Source: Flavobacteriaceae bacterium
GTDB taxonomy: Bacteria; Bacteroidota; Bacteroidia; Flavobacteriales; Flavobacteriaceae
Assembly (NCBI GenBank): GCA_026992695.1
Contig: JALWYP010000219.1
Span: 1 to 6,436 of the forward strand
Length of the DNA: 6,436 nucleotides
Direction of reading: 5' to 3'
Shown here piece by piece: positions 1 to 5,399 of the stretch. Positions within the stretch are counted from its first letter, which is position 1; the number at the start of each line of letters is the position of its first letter. The notes beneath the pieces are model-generated. The model worked only from the letters and a program-made list of their open reading frames with translations. It did not search any database and had not been told where the DNA came from. The translations under genes were made by a program, and so were the position numbers.

Positions 1-63
1 AAAAAAAAAAAAAACAATATTCTTATATCTTTCTCTTTATAAAAGTAACAAAAAACAATACCG

Positions 64-738
64 ATGAAAAATACTTTTTTAATTATCTTATTATTTGTTT
101 CAACAATTGCTATTTCACAAAATAGCGTCACAAAAAATGTAGGTGATTTCTCAGAGCTAAAGGTTTTTGATTTAATTGAAGTGAATTTAATTCCTTCTAC
201 CGAAAATAAAGTAGTTATAAAAGGTGAAAACACCCAAGACGTAAAGGTTATAAATGAAGCCGGAAAATTAAAAATTCGCATGTTTCTCGATAATCGTTTT
301 AACGGAGAAGAAACTTTTGTAGAAGTGCATTATACCCATCTAAAAATAATAGACGGAAACGAAGGCGCTCAAATTACCGGAAATCAAATGATAGAACAAA
401 ACACCATCGAATTAAAAACTCAAGAAGGAGCTAGAATTCATGTAGGATTGGAAGTAAATTTTGTAAAAGTAAAAGCGGTTTCCGGCGGAATAATTGAAGT
501 TTCAGGAAGAGCACAAACCCAAGAAGTAACTGTGAATTCAGGTGGAATCTATGACGCAGAAGAATTACTTTCTCAAGACGCTACATTACGTATAACAGCC
601 GGCGGTGAAGTAAGTGTTCATTCCAAAAACAGTGTCGATATCAGAGTAACAGCCGGAGGAGATGTAACAGTCTATGGAAACCCAAAAAATGTGTATAAAA
701 AAACATTTGCAGGCGGAAGAATAGATTTTGTTGACTAA
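64..738 (+). CDS. Secreted head-GIN domain (DUF2807) protein
   Basis: This is a 224-residue exported protein whose cellular role is not known. Residues 1-18 form a typical signal peptide: Lys at position 2, a hydrophobic core (FLIILLFVSTIAI), and a small residue before Gln19. The mature part looks like the DUF2807 or 'putative auto-transporter adhesin, head GIN' family, which forms a right-handed beta-solenoid and is common in Bacteroidota. Visible support is a regular turn motif about every 19-21 residues: EGA at 100-102 and 121-123, then SGG or AGG at 140-142, 159-161, 179-181, 197-199 and 216-218. Each turn is followed by a short beta-prone stretch. There is no lipobox cysteine, no membrane anchor after the signal peptide and no Por-type C-terminal sorting domain, so the periplasm or cell surface are both possible. 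The start is the first ATG and gives a complete signal peptide. No Shine-Dalgarno is visible. The family call is fairly sure; 'adhesin' is only a label. Confidence 0.85.
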   Translation: MKNTFLIILLFVSTIAISQNSVTKNVGDFSELKVFDLIEVNLIPSTENKVVIKGENTQDVKVINEAGKLKIRMFLDNRFNGEETFVEVHYTHLKIIDGNEGAQITGNQMIEQNTIELKTQEGARIHVGLEVNFVKVKAVSGGIIEVSGRAQTQEVTVNSGGIYDAEELLSQDATLRITAGGEVSVHSKNSVDIRVTAGGDVTVYGNPKNVYKKTFAGGRIDFVD

Positions 739-819
739 ATACCCATACCTGTTTATTTTTCACATTACTGAAATACTCAACCTAACCCTTTCTCGTTACT
801 AAAATGAGAAATAAAAGTT

Positions 820-875
820 AACCCGAAAAATTTGCCGATTTTAGGCTTTTCTATCTTAAAAAAATCGGGCGGGTT
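820..875. repeat. Nested inverted repeat between the GIN and LysE-family genes
   Basis: An outer arm AACCC (820-824) pairs with GGGTT (871-875). An inner arm CCGATTTT (835-842) pairs perfectly with AAAATCGG (861-868) around an 18-base loop. A competing pairing, CCCGA (822-826) with TCGGG (865-869), uses some of the same bases. It lies 82 bases after the upstream stop codon and ends 80 bases before the -33 box of the downstream gene. It is therefore not in that gene's leader if the promoter call is right. It could be a 3'-UTR structure or weak terminator of the GIN gene (TTTC and then T-rich DNA follow), or an operator. I do not recognise it. A smaller AT-rich hairpin (789-811, 9-bp stem with one G-T pair) precedes it. 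The rest of 739-954 shows nothing else I can name. Confidence 0.5.
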
Positions 876-954
876 TCTTGTATTTTCCTTTTTGCTTATA
901 GCAGTATCATATAATTCCCCTTTTTTACATGAATAAAGTGGGTTAAACTTTCTT

Positions 955-987
955 TTTGTGTTTTGGTGTTAGTTTTTCGTAATTTTG
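955..987 (+). promoter_or_regulatory. Bacteroidota-type promoter of the LysE-family gene
   Basis: A -33 box TTTG (955-958) is followed after 21 bases by a perfect -7 box TAATTTTG (980-987). This is the arrangement known for the primary sigma factor of Bacteroidota. The ATG of the exporter gene begins only 7 bases after the last G of the -7 box, so the predicted transcription start lies within a few bases of the start codon. Confidence 0.75.
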
Positions 988-994
988 CACCGTT

Positions 995-1675
995 ATGTTA
1001 GACGGTTTACTTATTGCAGCTTTTTACGGATTTCTGTTAGCTTTCGCTATCGGTCCTATTTTCTTTACACTTTTAGAAACCAGTGTTACTAAAGGAATAA
1101 AAGCAGGTATTTTTTTTGATTTAGGAGCCATCACCTCAGACATATTGTTTATTCTTATCGCTTATTTTAGTACTTCAAAAATTCTTGAAAAAGTAAAAGA
1201 CGATCCGGCATTGCTTATTTTTGGCGGGGCTGTTTTAATTATTTATGGAGTTATTTCTTATATACGCACAGCTAAATCATTTATAAAAATAGTACGTGAA
1301 CACTATGCAGTAAAAGTAAAAAAGAACTTAGGCGGACTGTTTTTAAAAGGGTTTTTACTCAATTTTGTTAATTTTGGTGTACTTGCCGGCTGGATTGCAA
1401 CAATTATAATGGCAAACGCCTTAACAAGTTCACACAATGGTGTTATCTTGTTTTTAACCACGGTTATAGTAAGTTTGTTTTTAACCGATTTGGTTAAAAT
1501 TTTTCTTGCAAAAAAACTGAAAAGCAAATTAACGCCACGTTTTGTTTACAAAACAAAAAAATGGGTGAGTATTCTTATTATTGGGTTTGGTGTACTACTA
1601 CTTTTACAAGGAATTTTCCCTAAAGAAATAAAAAAAGGACTAAATAAATTACCCAATACGCATATTAAAAACTAA
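995..1675 (+). CDS. LysE/RhtB-family inner-membrane exporter
   Basis: A 226-residue integral membrane protein with about six hydrophobic segments near 4-26, 36-58, 71-91, 115-140, 147-170 and 188-208, the usual size and topology of the LysE/RhtB family. Family members export amino acids or related small molecules by exchange with ions; the substrate here cannot be told. Family-like signals are the Gly-Pro pair in the first helix (GP at 20-21, in FAIGPIF), the G-x-x-x-D pattern in the second helix (G44, D49) and the N-rich segment opening the fourth helix (LLNFVNFG, 121-128). A basic cytoplasmic loop (about 92-111) separates the two halves. The start ATG sits directly after a strong promoter with no room for a ribosome-binding site. 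It ends just before a shared hairpin terminator and is probably monocistronic. Confidence 0.83.
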   Translation: MLDGLLIAAFYGFLLAFAIGPIFFTLLETSVTKGIKAGIFFDLGAITSDILFILIAYFSTSKILEKVKDDPALLIFGGAVLIIYGVISYIRTAKSFIKIVREHYAVKVKKNLGGLFLKGFLLNFVNFGVLAGWIATIIMANALTSSHNGVILFLTTVIVSLFLTDLVKIFLAKKLKSKLTPRFVYKTKKWVSILIIGFGVLLLLQGIFPKEIKKGLNKLPNTHIKN

Positions 1676-1705
1676 AAACCCCAACTGGATAAGTTGAGGT
1701 TTTTT
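1674..1705. terminator. Bidirectional terminator between the LysE-family gene and tRNA-Cys
   Basis: The stem pairs CAACT (1682-1686) with AGTTG (1692-1696) around the loop GGATA. After one C-A mismatch it continues with CC/GG (1679-1680 with 1698-1699) and an A-run against a T-run (1674-1678 with 1700-1704). A T-run (1700-1705) follows on the plus strand, and on the minus strand GGGG is followed by TTTTT, so it can end transcription from both sides. The LysE-family stop codon overlaps the A-run. Confidence 0.75.
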
Positions 1706-1708
1706 AAG

Positions 1709-1779
1709 AGGCATCGAGCGGATTCGAACCGCTGTACATGCTTTTGCAGAGCACTGCCTAGCCACTCGGCCACGATGCC
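1709..1779 (-). tRNA. tRNA-Cys (anticodon GCA)
   Basis: On the minus strand the gene folds into a full 71-base cloverleaf. The acceptor stem is GGCATCG/CGATGCC. The D arm has a 3-bp stem (GCC/GGC). The anticodon stem GTGCT/AGCAT closes the loop CTGCAAA with anticodon GCA (plus positions 1745-1747). A 4-base variable loop follows, then the T arm AGCGG-TTCGAAT-CCGCT. The discriminator base is U (position 1709), a known identity base for cysteine tRNAs, which agrees with the anticodon. CCA is not encoded. It lies downstream of folB on the same strand, but a perfect -7 box just before it suggests its own promoter. A shared terminator follows. Confidence 0.96.
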
Positions 1780-1795
1780 TTACGATTAAGGAATG

Positions 1796-1803
1796 CAAAT
1801 ATA
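1796..1803 (-). promoter_or_regulatory. -7 box of the tRNA-Cys promoter
   Basis: On the minus strand TATATTTG matches TAnnTTTG exactly and is followed by CA. It ends 16 bases before the mature 5' end of the tRNA, leaving room for a short 5' leader. No good TTTG -33 box is visible at the usual distance. Confidence 0.6.
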
Positions 1804-1855
1804 AAATATTAATAACAATTATTTTGTTTCCTTGGTTAAAAATACACAATTTACC

Positions 1856-2212
1856 CTATCTTTTCCGTTTCATCGTTACCGAAACCGCTGCCACATCACC
1901 ACCAATAGGAGGATTTACTTTGGCAACCCGTACTTTCACATTACTTACCAAAGGCAAATCAAGCATAATTTTATCTATAATACGTTTCCCTACATGTTCT
2001 AATAATTTTGATCTAACAGCCATTTCTTCTTTTACAATTTTTTGCAAAATCACATAATCTATTGTGTCTTGTAAACGGTCTGTTTTTGCTGCTTTATCTA
2101 AGTTGGCTTTTACCGTAAGGTTTACCAAATAATCAGATCCAATCTGCCCTTCTTCCATCATACACCCATGAAAGGCATATATTTTTATATTTTTTAATCG
2201 TATTGTACTCAT
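1856..2212 (-). CDS. folB: Dihydroneopterin aldolase
   Basis: This 118-residue protein has the full normal length of FolB. The enzyme converts 7,8-dihydroneopterin to 6-hydroxymethyl-7,8-dihydropterin and glycolaldehyde in cytoplasmic tetrahydrofolate synthesis, usually as an octamer. Family marks seen: the N-terminal strand and FHG motif (residues 14-16, in AFHGCMMEEGQIG), the LLE segment at 70-72 (the pterin-anchoring Glu, then HVGKRIID), and the C-terminal KVNPPIGGDVAAVSV segment (98-112). By position E21, Y53 and K98 match the catalytic Glu, Tyr and Lys described for the Staphylococcus aureus enzyme, so it should be active. The first ATG is used; a -7 box lies 40 bases upstream on the same strand. 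No other folate gene is next to it. It is divergent from glnS, with 65 bases between the start codons, and tRNA-Cys lies 76 bases downstream. Confidence 0.93.
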   Translation of the reverse strand: MSTIRLKNIKIYAFHGCMMEEGQIGSDYLVNLTVKANLDKAAKTDRLQDTIDYVILQKIVKEEMAVRSKLLEHVGKRIIDKIMLDLPLVSNVKVRVAKVNPPIGGDVAAVSVTMKRKR

Positions 2213-2218
2213 TTCAAC

Positions 2219-2226
2219 TATTTTTG
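2219..2226 (+). promoter_or_regulatory. -7 box of the glnS promoter
   Basis: TATTTTTG matches TAnnTTTG exactly and is followed by GCAC, as at two other promoters here. It predicts a start of transcription near 2232 and a leader of roughly 45 bases for glnS. No TTTG lies at the usual -33 distance, so the upstream half is weak or different; that part would lie inside the folB reading frame. Confidence 0.6.
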
Positions 2227-2251
2227 CACCTATATTCGTGAGATTATTTCA

Positions 2252-2259
2252 CAAAAATA
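2252..2259 (-). promoter_or_regulatory. -7 box of the folB promoter
   Basis: On the minus strand TATTTTTG matches TAnnTTTG exactly. It predicts a start near 2245 and a leader of about 33 bases for folB. The region where a -33 box would fall overlaps the first codons of glnS and shows only a poor match (TCTG, plus positions 2282-2285). Confidence 0.5.
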
Positions 2260-2277
2260 GAACATATTTAAAGAATT

Positions 2278-4308
2278 ATGTCAGAAAAAAAAGAATCGCT
2301 CCATTTTATTGAGCACATCATAGAAGAAGATTTATCCAACGGACTACCAAAAGAAGCCTTACGATTTCGTTTTCCTCCGGAACCAAACGGATATCTTCAT
2401 ATTGGACACACCAAAGCTATAGGAATTAGTTTTGGTTTAGGCTTAAAATACAACGCACCGGTAAATTTACGGTTTGATGATACCAACCCCGTAAAAGAAG
2501 AACAAGAATATGTAGATGCTATTAAACGTGATATTAAATGGTTGGGCTATTCTTGGGCAAATGAATTGTATTCATCAAATTATTTTCAACAACTCTACGA
2601 TTGGGCGGTACAAATGATTAAAGACGACTTGGCGTATGTTGACTCACAAACCAGCGAAGAAATTGCCCAACAAAAAGGAACTCCCACGCAAGTTGGAGAA
2701 AACAGCCCGTTTAGAAACCGAAGTGTGGAAGAAAATTTAGACCTTTTTAAACGAATGAAAGAAGGTGGGTTTGAAGAAGGTACTCACGTATTACGAGCAA
2801 AAATAGATATGGAAGATCCAAACATGTTAATGCGCGACCCCATCATGTACCGCATCTTAAAAAAACACCACCACCGAACCGGAAACGACTGGTGTATTTA
2901 CCCGATGTACGATTGGACACACGGTGAAAGCGATTACATCGAGCAGGTATCCCATTCACTTTGCTCGCTAGAGTTTAAACCTCACAGAAAACTTTATAAT
3001 TGGTTTAGAGAAGTGGTTTATCAATACAGTAAGGACGAGCTTTCCCTAAAACCAAAACAAAGGGAATTTGCAAGATTAAATCTTAGCTATACTATAATGA
3101 GTAAACGCAAGTTGCTTCAATTGGTTGAAAAAGGTGTTGTCAACGGTTGGGACGACCCGCGTATGCCTACTATTTCCGGTTTACGAAGAAGAGGATATAC
3201 TCCGGCTTCCATTAGAAACTTTATTGAACGGGTAGGAGTTGCTAAACGCGAAAATGTAATCGATGTCTCGTTGTTGGAATTTTCGGTACGCGAAGATTTA
3301 AATAAAAAAGCTCCAAGAGCGATGGCGGTATTAAATCCGGTAAAATTGGTTATCACCAATTACCCCGAAAACAAAAATGAAACCATACATTTTGATAGTA
3401 ACCCCGAAGATGTTTCTGCTGGAACCCGAGAAATTATGTTTTCACGTGAATTATATATTGAAAGAGAAGACTTTAAAGAAGATGCTTCCGGTAAATTTTT
3501 TAGGCTTTCGTTAGGAAAAGAAGTCCGTCTAAAAAATGCATATATCATTAAAGCTGAAAGTATAGAAAAAGATGCAACAGGAATAATCACACAAATAAAT
3601 TGCACCTATGACCCAGACAGTTTAAGCGGAAGCGGTACCGAAGCCAGTTTACGAAAAGTAAAAGGAACACTACATTGGGTATCGATACCCCATGCCAAAA
3701 AAGCCGAAGTACGAGTATATGACAGGTTGTTTTTAGACGAAGCTCCCGATGGGCATAAAGACAAAGATTTTATGGCGTTTCTTAACCCCAAATCCTTAAC
3801 CGTTTCCGAAGCATTTGTAGAGCCTTATCTAACCAAAGCCAATATTGGCGACACCTTTCAGTTTCAACGATTGGGGTATTTTAGAGCAGATGAAGATAGT
3901 ACTTCAGAAAAATTAGTATTTAATAAAACGGTGGGACTGCGGGATTCTTGGGCAAAGAAAAAACCGGTTAAACAATCTCAAAACCAACAAGAAAAAGCGC
4001 CCGTTTCGGCTATAAATGAAGTTATGCGTTTTGGTAAAAAGTACACCAAATTTCCTCCCGAAAAACAAGCAGAAGTAAAAAAACAAATCCAAGAGTTAGC
4101 TAAAAATATAAGCTACGAAGAGCTGCAACCCTTTTTTGGAACTGCCGTTAAAAAAACAGGAACTCGTATTGTTACAATGATATGTTTAGGAGTTTTGTTG
4201 AGAAAAAACAAAATAAGAACACCTGAAATAGAAGCGTTTATTGAAAAAGCGCTAGAAGACAGGAGTGAATTATTAATACAAGAAGCAAAAAACCTAACAG
4301 AACTGTAA
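2278..4308 (+). CDS. glnS: Glutaminyl-tRNA synthetase with C-terminal helical extension
   Basis: A 676-residue class I aminoacyl-tRNA synthetase that charges tRNA-Gln with glutamine in the cytoplasm. The Rossmann-fold catalytic domain opens with PPEPNGYLHIGH, placing the HIGH motif at 41-44. The RFDDTNP segment (65-71) is shared by GlnRS and GluRS. The KMSKS-equivalent is MSKRK at 274-278, in the GlnRS form. GlnRS rather than GluRS identity is also supported by PMYDWTHGESDYIEQVSHSLCSLEF (209-233), which holds the family's Y211 and amino-acid pocket residues, and by the two beta-barrel anticodon-binding domains (about 340-555), including the segment GTLHWVSIPHAKKAEVRVYDRLF. Escherichia coli GlnRS has 554 residues. 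Here the standard part ends near 560, followed by a charged linker rich in K and Q (560-577) and about 100 mostly helical residues of unassigned function. The 3' end forms one arm of a terminator. Confidence 0.96.
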   Translation: MSEKKESLHFIEHIIEEDLSNGLPKEALRFRFPPEPNGYLHIGHTKAIGISFGLGLKYNAPVNLRFDDTNPVKEEQEYVDAIKRDIKWLGYSWANELYSSNYFQQLYDWAVQMIKDDLAYVDSQTSEEIAQQKGTPTQVGENSPFRNRSVEENLDLFKRMKEGGFEEGTHVLRAKIDMEDPNMLMRDPIMYRILKKHHHRTGNDWCIYPMYDWTHGESDYIEQVSHSLCSLEFKPHRKLYNWFREVVYQYSKDELSLKPKQREFARLNLSYTIMSKRKLLQLVEKGVVNGWDDPRMPTISGLRRRGYTPASIRNFIERVGVAKRENVIDVSLLEFSVREDLNKKAPRAMAVLNPVKLVITNYPENKNETIHFDSNPEDVSAGTREIMFSRELYIEREDFKEDASGKFFRLSLGKEVRLKNAYIIKAESIEKDATGIITQINCTYDPDSLSGSGTEASLRKVKGTLHWVSIPHAKKAEVRVYDRLFLDEAPDGHKDKDFMAFLNPKSLTVSEAFVEPYLTKANIGDTFQFQRLGYFRADEDSTSEKLVFNKTVGLRDSWAKKKPVKQSQNQQEKAPVSAINEVMRFGKKYTKFPPEKQAEVKKQIQELAKNISYEELQPFFGTAVKKTGTRIVTMICLGVLLRKNKIRTPEIEAFIEKALEDRSELLIQEAKNLTEL

Positions 4309-4325
4309 GTGCTGTTAGGTTTTTT
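4287..4325. terminator. Bidirectional terminator between glnS and the SPFH gene
   Basis: A perfect 10-bp arm AACCTAACAG (4291-4300) pairs with CTGTTAGGTT (4312-4321) around an 11-base loop. The pairing can extend through A-run and T-run to 4287 and 4325. Both strands end in a T-run, so it serves both convergent genes. The left arm lies inside the last codons of glnS (encoding N-L-T) and the glnS stop codon (4306-4308) is in the loop. Confidence 0.88.
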
Positions 4326-4328
4326 ATT

Positions 4329-5312
4329 TTAGTAATCAAAGTCTGTTGGTGGCGGTGGGTCTTTAGGTTTGTTTTTCTTATTAACAATCCCCTTTTTTAC
4401 ATTTGCTTTTTTCATTTCTTCCCCTATTTGGTTACTTGCAACGAAAGAAGCAATCATATCATTTAGCATATTGCTTCCGGCTTGTGGCGAATTAGGCAGC
4501 AAGATTAAGTTACTTTGTGTAGCTTCACCAATAGATTGTAAGGTGTCATAATGTTGTGTAACCACGATAAGAGCAGAAGCTTCTTGAGAGTTAATCCCTA
4601 CATTATTAAGTACATCAACACTTTCTTCCAGTCCGCGAGCAATTTCGCGACGTTGATCGGCAATACCCTGACCTTGCAGGCGTTTACTTTCAGCTTCGGC
4701 TCGTGCTTTGGCAACAATTTTTATTCGGTCGGCTTCAGCTTCATATTCAGCAGCTACTTTTTCTCGTTCAGCAGCGTTAATACGGTTCATTGCTACTTTA
4801 ACTTTTGCATCCGGATCTATATCGGTTACTAGGGCTTTTATAATATCATATCCGTAATTAAGCATTGCTTCTTTTAGTTCCCGTTGAATAGCCAAGGCAA
4901 TTTCTTCTTTTTTAACAAAAACATCATCCAATATCATTTTTGGAACTTCGGCTCGTACCACATCAAAAATAAAGGCTGTTATTTGTTCGTGAGGGTTTTG
5001 CAACTTATAAAAAGCATTGTACACGTGATTGCGTTGTACAAGAAATTGCACCGAAATTTTTAAATGTACAAACACATCGTCTTTTGTTTTAGTTTCAACA
5101 ATTACATCTAATTGTTGAATACGTAAATTTACCCTTCCAACAACTCGATCAATAATAGGTATCTTAAGGTTTAACCCGGGACCATAATCTTTAGAAAATT
5201 TTCCGAGTCGTTCAACAACCGCTACGCTTTGTTGTTTGACAACAAAAAAAGTTGAAAATAATAAAACCACCAAGATAAGAAGCAGTGGTACAGATAAAAT
5301 AAACCATCCCAT
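4329..5312 (-). CDS. SPFH/band-7 (stomatin-like, HIR-type) membrane protein
   Basis: A 327-residue SPFH-family protein. Residues 3-25 form one hydrophobic N-terminal membrane segment, followed directly by the SPFH domain (about 26-180). Recognisable parts are VERLGKFSKDYGPGLNLKIP (33-52), the LRIQQLDVIVETKTKD run (63-78), FDVVRAEVP (116-124) and the DIDPDAKVKVAMNRINAAER segment (164-183). An Ala/Glu/Lys/Arg-rich coiled coil follows (about 178-230), then a conserved VVTQHYDTLQSIGEATQSN segment (250-268) and a hydrophilic tail with four prolines (319-322). Such proteins form large ring or cage oligomers on membranes that organise lipid microdomains or guard proteases such as FtsH. The details resemble plant HIR proteins and bacterial QmcA/stomatin-like members more than HflK/HflC. 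No NfeD partner gene, common beside bacterial SPFH genes, lies next to it. No clear promoter box; TAAAAGTA (5346-5353) on its strand reads TACTTTTA, one base off. Confidence 0.92.
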   Translation of the reverse strand: MGWFILSVPLLLILVVLLFSTFFVVKQQSVAVVERLGKFSKDYGPGLNLKIPIIDRVVGRVNLRIQQLDVIVETKTKDDVFVHLKISVQFLVQRNHVYNAFYKLQNPHEQITAFIFDVVRAEVPKMILDDVFVKKEEIALAIQRELKEAMLNYGYDIIKALVTDIDPDAKVKVAMNRINAAEREKVAAEYEAEADRIKIVAKARAEAESKRLQGQGIADQRREIARGLEESVDVLNNVGINSQEASALIVVTQHYDTLQSIGEATQSNLILLPNSPQAGSNMLNDMIASFVASNQIGEEMKKANVKKGIVNKKNKPKDPPPPTDFDY

Positions 5313-5365
5313 AATTATAATTTTAGATTAATTAATACGTTAGCCTAAAAGTAGTAAAATTAAGC

Positions 5366-5373
5366 TACTTTTG
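5366..5373 (+). promoter_or_regulatory. -7 box of the outer-membrane barrel gene promoter
   Basis: TACTTTTG matches TAnnTTTG exactly and is followed by GCAC. Transcription should begin near 5379, giving a leader of about 20 bases before the ATG at 5400. The only -33 candidate is a weak TTAG (5340-5343) at 22 bases distance. Confidence 0.6.
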
Positions 5374-5399
5374 CACACTTTAATAAAACATTGTTCTCT

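Noticed and set aside
1..14. Run of 14 A at the left edge
   Set aside because: A homopolymer at the window edge with no partner sequence in view; nothing can be concluded from it.
916..930. 15-base word TCCCCTTTTTTACAT also found at 4388-4402
   Set aside because: It is low-complexity, one copy is intergenic and the other is inside the SPFH gene, and the flanks differ; a chance match in AT-rich DNA is the simplest explanation.
1303..1527. 74-residue open frame on the minus strand
   Set aside because: It lies wholly inside the LysE-family gene on the opposite strand, has low-complexity Lys/Phe/Thr composition and no promoter or family likeness.
1649..1849. 66-residue open frame on the minus strand
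   Set aside because: It runs through the tRNA-Cys gene and the terminator, so it cannot be a real protein.
1824..2057. 77-residue open frame on the plus strand
   Set aside because: It is antisense to folB, which has clear family motifs; the frame is Ser/Thr/Phe-rich shadow sequence.
3117..3791. Three consecutive minus-strand open frames
   Set aside because: All are antisense shadows of glnS with no recognisable domain or start signals.
4551..4832. 93-residue Phe/Ser-rich plus-strand open frame
   Set aside because: It is antisense to the coiled-coil part of the SPFH gene; the Phe/Ser richness is just the reverse complement of Glu/Lys/Ala codons.
5391..5399. TTG start giving three extra residues on the outer-membrane barrel protein
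   Set aside because: The in-frame ATG at 5400 gives a standard signal peptide, and TTG starts are uncommon; the extra MFS adds nothing.
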